A DNA stretch of 64,000 bases from the NCBI GenBank assembly GCA_910574455.1, contig CAJSYZ010000008.1:62001-126000 (forward strand), read 5' to 3'. How positions within the stretch are numbered: position 1 is the stretch's first letter; every line of letters starts with the position of its first letter. The DNA is from Trichaptum fuscoviolaceum. Taxonomy: Eukaryota > Basidiomycota > Agaricomycetes > Hymenochaetales > Trichaptaceae. The notes beneath the pieces are model-generated. The model ran no database searches and was not told the origin of the DNA. It saw only the letters and a list, made by a program, of their open reading frames with translations. Made by a program: the position numbers and the translations under genes. This document shows, in pieces, positions 36,045 through 47,548 of this stretch.

Positions 36045-37386
36045 ATGGACCCGACATATCCGCTCGTTCCGATAGCGAACTTCATGGCTTGCGCTTTTAC
36101 AGTCATTCCACTATTCCATATGCTGAATAGGTCATGGAATACGGGCGTATTCGTCTTTGCTCTATGGCTGTTCCTTACAAATTTCTCTACGGCAGTCAAC
36201 ACCATAATCTGGTCTAATGACGAAGTCGATAGAGCTCCAGTGTGGTGCGACATCTGTAAGTCTTCATCAAAGACTTGCGATTTCAAGGACAACTACAAAT
36301 AGGATGAAAGCATCACATTTCGGCATACTTGCGACTACCGGAATCCCGACATGCTCGTTTGTTATAACACGCCGCCTTTATAAGATCACAAGACTAGATG
36401 GTCCAGTAGTCAGGGGGCAACAGGGAAGTGGCTTCTCTAATATCCTGTTTGAATCTGAAGAGTTCGATCTTGTTTACAGACACGTATTAAGTTACTAATG
36501 GAATTAGCAATCTGTGTCGGGATACCTATTGAAGCCGCAAGTCTCTGCAAGTATTTTTCTAAACTTGACAGTCCTTTCACTAATTATGATAAAACATTTA
36601 ACAGACTATATTGTTCAAGGAGCTCGCTATGAAGTTCTTGAAGAGTTAGGATGTGCCAATACCGAAGTTCTCTCAGGATTGAGCATAATCCTGATTGAAT
36701 CATGGTCCATAATCTTCCCGTTCATTTCTCTCGTATATTATGCGCGTAAGTAGTTACTTTATCTATAAGAAGGTTTACTAGGATTTACCATCTACTATAC
36801 AGCACGAATTACCTATACACTCTACCGGCACCGTAAAGAAATGAATGAACACCTTAATAGCTTTGACGCAGAACTTAACCAAAGCCACATCTACAGGGTG
36901 TTTGCACTGGGTTGTTTTGATGCTTTTATCACACTACCGATTACCATCACGAATCTGGTTCTCAATATTGTACGCACTAGGCCATTGTTCAACTTCTATC
37001 AAGGATGGGCGTACATCCACTCGGACTGGGAACCGGTTCTTGTTCCGAAGAGTGTATGGTCGGCAACCAACATGTTCGTTTTCACCGTGCACTGGGATGA
37101 ATGGATCAATCCTTTCTTCGCACTTGTATTCTTTGCTCTTTTCGGCCTCACTCCAGAGGCCCGGGAAGGGTATCGTAAATTCTTCCGTTTCCTGAGGAGA
37201 CCTTTTAATGTCACGCAGGGAGACAAAACGGAGGAAGGGCTACCGGATGTTGTCTTCCAAGATGGAAGAGGAACAAATGCAACTGCCACATCGAATATTT
37301 CAAACAGGTATGATTGAATCCCTCATCCTGCAAGTGCCTTTCAATCTCAATCCTATTCTAGCACTCAAGCAGATTTCTCGCCATGA
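36045..37386 (+). CDS. STE3-type pheromone receptor, copy B
   Basis: Start MDPTYPLVPIANFMACAF, and exon 1 ends RAPVWCDI. An intron of about 55-60 nt leads to SSHFGILATTGIPTCSFVIT / RRLYKITRL, then RIKLLMELAICVGIPIEAAS. A GC-AG intron (CTCT then GCAAGT) precedes YYIVQGARYEVLEELGC. Next are SIILIESWSIIFPFISLVYY, YRHRKEMNEHLNSFDAELNQ, CFDAFITLPITITNLV, WDEWINPFFALVFFALFGLT and PEAREGYRKFFRFLRRPF. The C-terminal tail is short and ends after a last intron with TQADFSP. Seven hydrophobic segments can be picked out, as expected for STE3 receptors that couple to the mating MAPK pathway. One weak point is the junction after GPVVRGQQ, where the equivalent of copy A's GT donor reads GA. It may use another site or be damaged. 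Confidence 0.85.
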
Positions 37387-40300
37387 GCCACGGAAATGGG
37401 ACTTGGGACTTGCCTGCTCACAGACAGTTAGTTGACCTTATCGTGAGGTGGAGATCGGAGATGCGATATGTGATTATTTGTATCATGAACTGCAATTTTT
37501 ATCCCTTTGTCTGGTAACATGGCTTAAGGTTGTAAATACCTAAGTGTTAAGTTAGTCCGGGAAGATCAAGTGAAAACTACGCGTTTGCAGTCAGGAGATC
37601 ATCGCAGAGGTATTGACGCGTCAACGGACTCAATTTCGAGCAGCAATATTGTCAAGTACGAACCAGACTACGTCTCACCGTCAACCTCTAACGACGGTTG
37701 GCGAAATTAAGGGGTTGGTGCGAGCATAAGAGCTTTGTCAGAAAGGGATATGTTGGTGTGAAAAACAGAAGTCTGGATGCCGCAATAAGCAATGTCGTCG
37801 AACCTATCAATCGCAGAATCGAGAGATCAGACTGCGATTGTAAAAGGCGCTCTGGGTTAATGAAGCAAATGTGGGTAGCGAAATCGGGGAAGTGCACTAT
37901 GCCAACGGTAGAGTCCAGTTCAGGTTGCACGGTGTAGGAAAATCGCAGGACACACGCATCGCTGCCCCGAGAAAGGCACGATGCGATTACAGATAGACAA
38001 TCGGGAGTCGTATTCCTTGCAGGAGAAATGAACACGCGGATGGTGCTAGCGACGAATCGAAGGACGTAGAAATGGCGAAATAATCCAGATGAAATTGACT
38101 TCGTTTATACGGCCTCAGCTCCGGGCTTGATCAAATGGTTGATGGAGGTACGCTTCAGGTAGATGGATTGGGGAGCCACCGTATACAGCCATAGCAGACA
38201 TTTAAACCGACAGAGAAGGCAGATGTTAGAACAGAACCCGTTTGATTACATGAGATACGTACATATTGGTTTCCTCCTCCTTCCCTAGCATCATCAACAG
38301 CTCAGCTCAGCTCTGCCACAACCACATAACCCCTTGTCATCCAAGTGGACCTTTTTTGTCTCCAACTCCTAACACTTCATCGACGGATTGAGGTACGAGT
38401 TGAGCTGTGAAACGAAGCCTACAGGCCAGTTAGCCGGCCTTTGCACTTAATGTCTTTATGAGCAACCACTGCACCACATGAGGTCCTAGTAGAACTATCT
38501 CTTTCTGTTAAACATTGTAATATGCTGTGATACTTGATGAGAATAGACGTACGGTGTCCAAGATCGCGATACCTTGATCTGGTCAGTTCTGACTTCTATC
38601 GAATGGTAACCATGGTAACAGCTGGATTTTCTGGGTTCGAATTTTCTCTGGCAGAGTAGAGTTGTAAGCCATCTACTCAATCAGATTATCATATTATACT
38701 CTTACAAACATGATTGCGTTTGATCCCCGCTAAATCATCGAAGGGTTTCTGTTAAATTACAAACGGCCGCGCCTGCTTGTGGCCACAACAATGCAATAGT
38801 CGAATGTCAAAAGGCCCGCGGCCTGAATAACAAGTTGATCTTCCTCTCCAGTCACTGTCCTATCTTCCCTCGTAAAGGAAAAAGCCGCAAGCTTCAACCC
38901 GGGAAAAAGTTGGGAGAGCCTATGTCGGAGTGAGAAGGGAAAGGGGTAGAATGCCGCTTTACTCACATTGCGATTTTGAGGTGGTCGCGGGAAGAAAGTA
39001 AGGGTTCGCCTGTCCTACAGACACTCAGGACCGAGAAAAGGAAAGAAAAACGAAGGAACGGATGTGCACAACGAAGGCCGAACCCCAGCCTGTTTTTAAA
39101 CAAATCACGACACCTGATGCCTACACCTTTGCTGACCTCCTACGCCATTCTTGCATACTCCTTAATCCCATCCAGCTAACCCGTGCCGTAAAGTATACAA
39201 AATACGTGAGCCAGGCATCTGAATGAGACATAATGTCAGCGTCAGAACAGACGAACAGCGGTTCCGAACGAGTTTCACAGAACTTGGGCTGAGGTTCAGA
39301 ACGCGGAGCGCGAGTTAGATACCGTAGAGGGAAGCGTCTAGGGACGAAAGAAAGATAGCTGCAAGCCAAATAGATAGCAGTCACAGCAGCAGCAGGAAAT
39401 CTGTAAGAGATACGACGATGAGGCAATGGAATGCAGGTCAGAGATGACACGCACCATTTGCTTTTCATCCTTCCAACCACAGACAGCCAATGGTATCCTC
39501 AGGTAGCCCTCCACGAGAACCTCGGACGTTATATTTGTCTTCGTCTCTTTCTGAGCACGTCAAGGAGGAGTTGAATGTACGGCCCATAGGGTGACACGGC
39601 TTCTCCTTTACGGACGCGCCTGAGCGATCGTGATGCAGCGCTGTCGACACATGCGACAGCCAAATGAACACCAGAACTTTGGATGCACGAGGGAGTGATG
39701 TGCGCTGGACAGCAGAGGGAGGAGCTTACCAACTACCAGCACATCAATCACCGAGCACCACTCTGTGCCGACTGCAGAACACATCATTTCCAGAAGTACC
39801 CTGAGAGCAACAAAACATCATAATCTGAACAAGAGGTAATGCCAGAGCAGAGTAAAAGTGGCTCGAAACCGGACGAGTTGGGTAGGCTGGGGTTGGTAAT
39901 GTAGGTAACTGTAGGCGGGGGTCTGTATGAGAGAGGCAGCATGAAGCAATGAGAGAAAGCACGCACTGCAACTTGATTTCTCAGTATTTTCATTGAATAT
40001 CTTGAGCTCAGTCGTACTAGTACTTATGGCTTCCAACTCTCAGACTCTCTCCCAGAACGTCTTGGAAAAGTTGGCCAGCGGGTGATGACACGGTCTTGGA
40101 CAATAGATTGAATGCCTATAGCTGACTCGCGCGCGGGTCGGTAGTGGCTCAGTCATGGTGAAGACGGCAAAGCAGAATTACAGCGTAGTGTCCTCCCGTG
40201 TACTCTGAGTTTCTGTGCGGAAGTGTAGCGGAGAGAAGCAACTGCGAAAATCTGTTTTCTTCGGTGTCGATGTTGAAGGATGTAGTTGAAGCTGAAGGCG

Positions 40301-40422
40301 ACTCTAAGCCTGAGAGTTGACAGGACTTAGCAGAAGTCCCACGACTCACCTAGGAGGCAGGCGCACGTGACACTGTCACCTATTCAAGGTGGCCCTAGGC
40401 GCGCGCAAGACGCGCATTCTCA
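37387..40422. other. Receptor-flanking block C, partial third duplication unit
   Basis: 37.56-37.93 kb resembles the 3' flank of receptor A, and 39.1-39.7 kb resembles the 30.1-30.5 and 34.6-34.9 kb segments. No third receptor follows: the unit is cut off by the element array starting at 40423. A 53-codon open frame (39063-39224, beginning MCTTKAEPQPVFKQ) has no recognised motif and no CaaX end. Confidence 0.45.
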
Positions 40423-40599
40423 ACAAGCAGTTAAAGGCTGTGAGCTAACTCACAGCAAAGCCCGCTACCCGGGAATGCGGTTAGAGCAAGAGTGAGAGGG
40501 AAAAAAAAATTATATTTTTAAGCACACATACAGTACAGAAGTATTATACACCATACAGTACTCTTGCTGCCGCAGAGGCATCTGCCACAGGAACAGTGC

Positions 40600-41330
40600 C
40601 ATTGTGAGTAGCTGCCCAACTTTCAGTAGCCGCAGCTGTATCAAACATCAGCGTCGGTGGAGGTACAGTGTCTTCAGGATTTCCCCAGCCGCCCGGCACA
40701 TGCTCTCTTCACCATTCGTGCCTATGCCTTCGTCATCCTTGCCTGTCCTCAACGCAAACCCATATTGCAGCAGCGGCAGGTCAAGACCAGCACAAGCATC
40801 AAGCTTTGCCGCATGTGTGGTATGCAGGAGGTAAGTAAGGAGAAAGCCCACAAATTGGAATGAAGTAGAAACAAACATGTTCCAAGCAAATGAGAAGAGC
40901 GTGCCCGATGCGAGACCATCAATCGGGCGCTCGCCTTGAAGCATCATTCCCGGCGATAAGGACGAAGGCGCATGGGCTGTCGTCTCCCAGTCCGGCGGGA
41001 CAACATCCGCCTGAGCAGCGGCGTACGATGGTGGTGCGTCCTTCTGTGTCTCCTCCGGTATGACATGGACGCCGTCTTCTAATGAGTATGGAACGCAAAA
41101 GTAAAGAAGCAATTTGGTAATGCAGCAAAATAGGCGTACCTTCCACTATGGGCCTTGGGAGGCTCGGTTTTGCAGTGACATTTGCACAGACACCATCATT
41201 CCCAGTCTTCTCCAAGTCAGCAGAAACATCCTCCAGCGACCTACTCATCAACGGCGCTCCGGACACCGTCTCAGAGGCAAGAAGGGCGGCCGTCTTCGAG
41301 TCTTGCTCTTGGTGAGCGGGAAGAGCCGCC
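40600..41330 (-). pseudogene. BSD2/Ndfip-type protein fragment, copy 1
   Basis: In minus orientation an N-side exon ends GVCANVTAKPSLPRPIVEG. A GT-AG intron (GTACGCC...CATTAG) is retained, and the next exon begins EDGVHVIPEETQKDAPPSYA. It continues with AAAQADVVPPDWETTAHAPS, PIDGLASGTLFSFAWNMFVS and TSFQFVGFLLTYLLHTTHAA. The PPSY motif and the hydrophobic hairpins are those of fungal BSD2/Tre1 proteins, ER-Golgi-vacuole adaptors that recruit the Rsp5 ubiquitin ligase to metal transporters. The C-terminal end after YGFALRTG is cut and replaced by unrelated residues. Promoter and N-terminus are absent. Confidence 0.85.
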
Positions 41331-41559
41331 GTCAACACAGTGGGAGAGCCCGTGATAAAGATGTCACGGATTCAAGCGTCCACAGCAGTCTCGTCCGCTG
41401 CCGTCGTGCTAGTGGTGGTAGCCGCCGGCATAGAGAGAGTCGCTGGAGTAGAGATGATAGGGATGGTGATGGTGGAGGTAAGCGGATGTGTTCGTCTGTT
41501 GATTGAGTCCACCCGCTGCAGGGACGACGCAATTGGAGCTGCTGTCACAATTGCCACCC

Positions 41560-42000
41560 GTGCAATGTGGCGAACTCTCGTCCGGTAGGTTCTCCACCTT
41601 CGCCTTTCCGGTTATTCCTTTATGAGTCTCTTCTTGACATCTACTACTGTCGACTTTCAGTATGTCGGTATTCGCCTATCAGCACCTCTTCACCAAGGTC
41701 TCTTCCAACAGGTAGTCCAGCAACCGAGTCTCGCCACTGCTCTCCACATCGGTGTGTTCGCACTTTCCTAGGGACCCGTCCACAGCACCTCCTGGGTACT
41801 TCAGCCTCCGGGCACGTCGCGCCTGTACGCCGTCATAGTGGCAGCAATGCCGCCCTCTGCACCGCGGATAGCGTGGCAGAAGACGGCCGTCGGTCCCCTG
41901 CACCAAGCAGGGCAGCTTACCCAAACAGCGGCCACCCCGTACTTCACGTCTGCATGCCCGATTTCGTAGATATACGGAGCTGAACCTCCTGGGAAAGCGG
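41560..42000 (-). pseudogene. Unrecognised gene fragment carried by unit 3
   Basis: The minus strand reads IYEIGHADVKYGVAAVW, then a possible 23-nt interruption, then TDGRLLPRYPRCRGR, with stops in the alternative frame. It looks like decayed coding DNA but I cannot name the family. Confidence 0.35.
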
Positions 42001-42458
42001 TCTCTGTGGCGGGGAAGCATGCTTGTACACGTTAGATAGGTCTTCGGACGATCGTTGGGATGGAGAGTTCGGCGGCAACCTCGTATGCGCAGCCGCATTT
42101 GCATGCCCGGCTATGCGGTGAAGTATTGGCTGCCTTATGCAACTGAGTGGATGTTTACATACCCTGTATACCGTTCTGGCTTTGGTTTTGGGAAAGCGCC
42201 TGTGATTGGCCATTTATTCGCAATAGCTAGCGCGAACATGACTTGTTGTTGAAGCGCCTTCGAATGCTTGATGGATGCCGAAGGTACGTTGGCGACGGCG
42301 GAATGCAGTGAAAGACGCGTGGAAACAACCTGCTGTTGTAGGTAAGCCATCACATGACTTGAGCTCCTACCATAAAGGGTTAACTACCCATAAAGGAAAT
42401 TTCACGTGACTGGATCAGTTTTCGCAGAGAATCCGGACAGTTGCGTTTTCCTAAGGTA

Positions 42459-42484
42459 CCCAAGCGAACCCTACGGTTCGCGGG
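42459..42484. repeat. Terminal hairpin of unit 3
   Basis: CCC-aa-GCGAACC, loop CTAC, GGTTCGC-GGG: a ten-base-pair stem with an AA bulge. Confidence 0.75.
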
Positions 42485-42599
42485 AAAAAAAACATTTTTC
42501 TTCTTTACAAGCAGTTAGTAGCTGCGAGTTCCTCACAGCAAAGCCCGCTACCCGGGAATGCATTTTACAAGTGCTGGGCAAAGAAAAACATTATATTTT

Positions 42600-43110
42600 T
42601 ATGAACATTCACCATTTGTACCTATGCCTTCGTTATCCTTGCCTGTCCTCAATGCAAACCCATATCGCACCAGCGTCAAACCAAGACCAGCACGAGCACC
42701 AAGCTTTGCCGCATGTGTAGTAACAGGAGGTAAGTAAGGAGAAAGCCCACAAATTGGAAGGAAATAGAAATGAGCATGTTCCAAGCAAATGAGAAGAGCG
42801 TGTCCGTTGCGAGCAAGACCATCAATCGAGAGCTTGCCTGGAAGCATCATTCCCGGCGATAAGGACGAAGGCGCATGGCCTGTTGTCTCCCAGTGCGGCG
42901 GAACAGCATCCGCCTGAGCAGCGGTGTACGATGGTGGTGTATCCTTCTGTGTCTCCTCCGGCATAACATGGACACCGTCTTCTATCAATGGAATGCAAAG
43001 TAGCCAAAACAAATCTGTTAGACTACAAAGTAAAGAAGCAATCTGTTAAGGCAGAAAAATAGGTGCACCTTCCACTATGGGCCTGAGGAGGCTCGATTTC
43101 GCAGTGACAT
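42600..43110 (-). pseudogene. BSD2/Ndfip-type protein fragment, copy 2
   Basis: The same exon as copy 1: EDGVHVMPEETQKDTPPSYT, then PPHWETTGHAPSSLSPGMM. After IDGLA a frame change replaces the expected TM segment, but THAAKLGARAGLGLTLVRYG is present downstream. It is shorter on the N side than copy 1, and the intron boundary is blurred by a small insertion. It is an independent or later-edited capture of the same gene. Confidence 0.8.
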
Positions 43111-43536
43111 TTGAAAAGACACCATTATTCCCAGTCCCGCCGCCTACGACCCGCCATCGTTCCTTGCAACTGTGCTTGAACAGTCCGCCCCGTGTTTCTG
43201 GCAGCTATGTACAATGCTCCCTGCACCTGCAACAGTCGTGCTTGCTTGCTGCCAGGTTACCAGTGCTGGATGATGTCCTCACAGACAAAGTCGGATTCGC
43301 ACCGCCGCAGGGTGTAGACACGGAGATGCTGGGGCTGCTGTTGTTCATTGCGAAGGGTGGATTGCCGTTGCAACAGCAGGATTGCAGTCAAAGTCGCGTG
43401 GAAGCAATCTGCTGTGAAAGGTAGCGCATCACATGACTGGATCTCCTGCCGGAAAGGGTTAATTACCCATAAAGGCAATTCACGTGACCGGATCAGTTTT
43501 CGCAGAGAATCGACACAGTTGCGTTTTTCTAAGGTA

Positions 43537-43563
43537 CCCAAGCGAACCCTACGGGGTCGCGGG
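43537..43563. repeat. Terminal hairpin of unit 4
   Basis: CCC-aa-GCGAaCCC, loop, GGGTCGC-GGG: a paired stem with one extra A. Confidence 0.65.
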
Positions 43564-43924
43564 AACATCTGTACATACAATACAAGCAGTTAGTGGCTGC
43601 GAGTTCCTCACAGCAGAGCCCGCTACCCGTGGATGGGTGTGAGGTTATTGTTAGAGAAAAAAACATTTTCTTCTTTACATCCGTACATACAATATTCTAC
43701 TATGTTACAAGCAGACAAAATTTTATTATGTTAAAATTACACACCTGATTTCGGAAGGAGTACAAAAAGCAAATCACATCAACCTGGAGAATTGGATGCA
43801 CGGAGTTCTAATCGGCCTGTAGATCCTCGTGCACATGTTGCGAGAAGAACTGCACAACATGCACCATTCATGCTTGTAACACCTTGCTATAGATCCTCAA
43901 AATTATTCACTGTTCCTCCTGAAT

Positions 43925-45305
43925 GATTTGCATCACTCACCTGAGCGGCTGCACCAACAATTGCCCCGCCATGAACAGGTACACACTCTCATCCTTCCTC
44001 TTCCAACTGTCCTCGTCTCCCTTCCTGTTGTAATCCTCCGGTCCGTTCCTATTAGCGTCAAGACGGATTCCGTCGTCTCAGTCTCGAAACCTGAGGCAAC
44101 GAGTGCACGGAGGACATCGGCCGCAGTTTGTCGCCACGTGGTTCCCTCCGCAGTCAACCCGCTGGACCAAGAAGACGCCGCGAAAGAAAGGTCGACTCGG
44201 ACATACTCCAGAGGATCGTCCTCAAATTGCTCCACTTCGTGTTCTGCATCAAGATAATATCAGTAAAAAGATGAGCGCGATGAAAGAAGTTTGCACACCT
44301 CGTAATGTGACATTGGGGACAACTACGCCATTGATCACAACCTTAATCATCTCCCTTTCCGCTAGCGTCGCCTTGTAGTTTCCTGATCGAATGGCCGTGC
44401 TGAGGAAGCGTAGTCCCTGACTGACCAGCCCGTCACATGCTATCCCACATCTCTGACCTCCACCGAGATGTCCCCACAAAGCTGTGGCCGGTACGGTATT
44501 CGAAGACGAGAGTGCCTCCGGGTATCGATGCGTATAAAGCTTGGCGAGCTCGAAAAGCGAAGTTTTAATTTGGGTGGGGAAAGAGGGTGTCATATCGTCG
44601 GGATCACAGCGCATGTTCTCGAGGTCCCAAGCAAGGAACTTGGTGAGCACTCCCTGCTCAGCGCCAAAGAAAGCGGAGTGCAAGTCTTCAAAGGTGGGAG
44701 GCAGATCCTGACACGTCATGTCGTAGAAGATTGACAGAAGCACTAAAGAGCCTGCGCCATCGCTTCAGTTCCCGACCCATTCAGAAGATTGGTGGCGGTG
44801 TGCTCGAAGATTTGGAGGAAGGCGCCCGAGAAGCGGCTCAAAATGAAGTTGATTGTCGTAGAGCGAGTCTGAGCGTATTTCAGAACGCCAAGGCGCGAAG
44901 ATCGAGTCGGCAGTTCCGAAAACAGAGACGTTTGTTGGATAATTTGTAGCGTCGGGCGAGAGTGAAAAGACGAGCTGATTGATGAGATCTGGCCACTGCT
45001 TGGAAATCGTACCTTGCGACAATGGACACGGCCTCCGTAACCTGCGCTCGTAATGTCTTGTCCGCTGGACTCGAAAGCGCGATCATTGCAGGGACCAGCT
45101 GACCCTTCAGCTGCGTCTTCTCTGCGTCCGCCAAAGGCGAGTCCTCATCCTCCCATCGCCATTTGATCGTGTTCTTGAGATAGACATTGGCTGCGAGCCG
45201 CACCGAACGGCCTTGGGAGACATTGAGTATGAGCTGAAGGAGGAGAGCAAAGAGCGCAGTGCGAGTCTTCAAAGGTGGGCGGCAGATCCTGGCAGGTCAA
45301 GTCGT
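43925..45305 (-). pseudogene. CSE1/exportin-2 fragment, copy 1
   Basis: Read on the minus strand from 45272: LLLQLILNVSQGRSVRLAAN, VYLKNTIKWRWEDEDSPLAD and KGQLVPAMIALSSPADKTLR, the importin-beta N-terminal domain of CSE1. Downstream (44743 to 44250): FYDMTCQDLPPTFEDLHSAF, IKTSLFELAKLYTHRYPEAL and INGVVVPNVTLRG, then after a retained intron (GTGTGCAAAC...) EQFEDDPLEYVRVDLSFAAS. Yeast CSE1 re-exports importin-alpha from the nucleus. Frames break after YDFQAVARS and, by one missing base, after VLTLIG (copy 2 has that base). The sequence encoding CQDLPPTFEDSHSAF also lies upstream of the N-terminal part, so the exon order is scrambled. Confidence 0.85.
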
Positions 45306-45585
45306 AGAAGATTGACAAAAACACAAAATATTAGCAATTTAGGGACATGTGTAGAGTAGATGAAAGAGAAATCAGTATAACTCACGAGGACGCGTCGCCA
45401 TTAGGAGTGTCTGTCTATTCGTGAGCCCGAAGAAAGAGAAGAAAGAGAGGAAAGACACGTCTACTCATCTTTGTCATCAGCATGTGATCGAAATTGACTT
45501 AAAAGTCGCTTACCCATAAAGGAAATTTCACGTGACTGGATGAGATTTGGCAGGCGCTGGACACAGTTGCATACGCCATAGGATA

Positions 45586-45609
45586 CCCTGCTACCTTAAG
45601 GGTAGCGGG
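45586..45609. repeat. Terminal hairpin of unit 5
   Basis: CCC-t-GCTACC, loop TTAAG, GGTAGC-GGG. Both arms differ from units 3 and 6 yet pair perfectly. Confidence 0.75.
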
Positions 45610-45814
45610 AATGTTAAAATTACACACCTGATTTCGGAAGGAGTACAAAAAGCAAATCACATCAACCTGGAGAATTGGATGCACGGAGTTCTAATCGGCC
45701 TGTAGGTCCTCGTGCACATGTTGCGAGAAGAACTGCACGACATGCACCATTCGTGCTTGTAACACCTTGCTATAGATCCTCAAAATTATTCACTGTTCCT
45801 CCTGAATGATTTGC

Positions 45815-47215
45815 ATCACTCACCTGAGCGTCTGCACCAATAATTGCCCCGCCATAAACAGGTACACACTCTCATCCTTCCTCTTCCAACTCTCCTCGTC
45901 TCCCTTCCTGTTGTAATCCTCCGGTCCGTTCCCTATTAGCGTCAAGACGACTTCCGTCGTCTCAGTCTCGAAACCTGAGGCAACGAGTGCACGGAGGACA
46001 TCGGCCGCAGTTTGTCGCCACGTGGTTCCCTCCGCAGTCAACCCGCTGAACCAAGAAGACGCCGCGAAAGAAAGGTCGACTCGGACATACTCCAGAGGAT
46101 CGTCCTCAAATTGCTCCACTTCGTGCTCTGCAGGTCAAGATAATATCAGTAAAAAGATGAGCGCGATGAAAGAAGAAGTTTGCGCACCTCGTAATGTGAC
46201 ATTGGGGACAACTACGCCATTGATCACAGCCTTAATCATCTCCCTTTCCGCTAGCGTTGCCTTGTAGTTTCCTGATCGAATGACCGTGCTGAGGAAGCGT
46301 AGTCCCTGACTGACCAGCCCGTCACATGCTATCCCACATCTCTGACCTCCACCGAGATGTCCCCACAGAGCTGTGGCCGGTACAGTATTCGAAGACGAGA
46401 GGGCCTCCGGGTATCGATGCGTATAAAGCTTGGCGAGCTTGAAAAGCGAAGTTTTGATTTGGGTGAGGAAAGAGGGAGTCGAATCGTTGGGATCACCGCG
46501 CATGTTCTCGAGGTCCAAAGTAAGGAACTTGGTGAGCACTCCCTGCTCGTCGCCAAAGAAAGCGGAGTGCGAGTCTTCAAAGGTGGGCGGCACATCCTGG
46601 CACGTCAAGCCGTAGAAGAATGACAGAAGCATGACCTGAGCCTGTGCATCGCTTCAGTTCCCAATCCATTCAGAAGATTGTTAGCGGTGTGTGTTCGAAG
46701 ATTTGGAGGAAGGTGCTCGAGAAGCGGCAAAGTTGATCATTGTGTAAAGCAAGTCCGAGCGTATTTCAGAACGCCAAGGCGCGAAGATCGAGCGGCAGTT
46801 TCGAGAACAGAGACGATTGTTGAATAATTTGCAGCTTTGGGCAAGAGTGAAAAGACAAGCTGATCGATGAGATCTGGCCACTGCTCGGGGAAATCATACT
46901 TTGCGACACTGGACATGGCCTCCGCAACCTGCGCTCGTAATGTCTTGTCCGCTGGACTCGAAAGCGCGATTATTGCAGGGACCAGCTGACCCTTCAGCTG
47001 CGTCTCCTCTGCGTCTGCGAAAGGCGAGTCCTCATCCTCCCATCGCCGTTTGATCGTGTTCTTGAGATAGATACTGGCTGCGGGGCGCACCAAACGGTCT
47101 TGGGAGACATTGAGTATGAGCTGAATGAGGAGAGCAAAGAAGGCGGAGTGCGAGTCTTCATAGGTGGGCGGCAGATCCTGGCAGGTCAAGTCGTGAAAGA
47201 TTGACAAAAACACAA
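45815..47215 (-). pseudogene. CSE1/exportin-2 fragment, copy 2
   Basis: From 47213 on the minus strand: MFLSIFHDLTCQDLPPTYED fused to ALLIQLILNVSQDR, then YLKNTIKRRWEDEDSPFADA, VAKYDFPEQWPDLIDQLVFS, and later FLTLDLENMRGDP. VTLRG is followed by an intron (GTGCGC...CTGCAG) and then EQFEDDPLEYVRVDL, TEVVLTLIGNGPEDYNRKGD and EESWKRKDESVYLFMA. It is better preserved than copy 1 (the PEQWPDLIDQ and GNGPEDY regions are in frame) but is still broken near 46737 and lacks the C-terminal two thirds. Introns are retained. Confidence 0.85.
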
Positions 47216-47522
47216 AATGTTAGCAATGTGAGGGACATGTAGAATAGATGAAAGAGAAATCAGTAAGAAACTCACGAGGACGCGTTGCCATTAGGAGTGT
47301 CTGTTTGTTAGCCCGAAGAAAGAGAAGAAAGAGAAGAAAGACGACACACGTTGAACGTTGGCGACGATGGCGGATTGCATCTCGCGGTGTCTCGGGTACT
47401 ACGTATCTTTGTCATCAGCATGTGATAGAAATTGACTTATAAGTCGCTTACCCATAAAGGCAATTTCACGTGATCGGATCAGTTTTCGCAGAGAATCCGG
47501 ACAGTTGCGTTTTTCTAAGGTA

Positions 47523-47548
47523 CCCAAGCGAACCCTACGGTTCGCGGG
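47523..47548. repeat. Terminal hairpin of unit 6
   Basis: Same arms as unit 3: CCC-aa-GCGAACC, loop CTAC, GGTTCGC-GGG. Confidence 0.75.

Larger units (their letters stand above)
40423..42485 (-). mobile_element. Hairpin-ended non-autonomous element, unit 3
   Basis: Left tip ACAAGCAGTTA plus the inverted repeat GCTGTGAG-CTAA-CTCACAGC. The right end is TTTCACGTGACTGGATCAG, then GTTGCGTTTTCCTAAGGTACC and a perfect terminal hairpin (42459-42484). Cargo on the minus strand: a BSD2-type fragment and an unrecognised fragment (41.56-42.0 kb). No transposition protein is encoded. Confidence 0.6.
42507..43564 (-). mobile_element. Hairpin-ended non-autonomous element, unit 4
   Basis: Starts 21 bp after unit 3 with ACAAGCAGTTAGTAGCTGCG and ends with the hairpin at 43537-43563. 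It shares the last 200 bp or so with unit 3 (CGCGTGGAANCAA...CTGCTGT onward). Cargo: a second BSD2-type fragment. Confidence 0.6.
43582..45610 (-). mobile_element. Hairpin-ended non-autonomous element, unit 5
   Basis: Left tip TACAAGCAGTTAGTGGCTGC with CTCACAGC; right end hairpin at 45586-45609 with a different arm sequence (GCTACC/GGTAGC). From about 43727 it is colinear with unit 6 (from 45611) over about 1.9 kb. Cargo: a CSE1-type fragment. Confidence 0.6.

Noticed and set aside
28930..40400. Mating pheromone precursor genes
   Set aside because: I scanned the open frames near the receptors for a Cys four residues from the end and found none convincing; the frames ending PCLV and PRLV upstream of the receptors lack Cys at that position.
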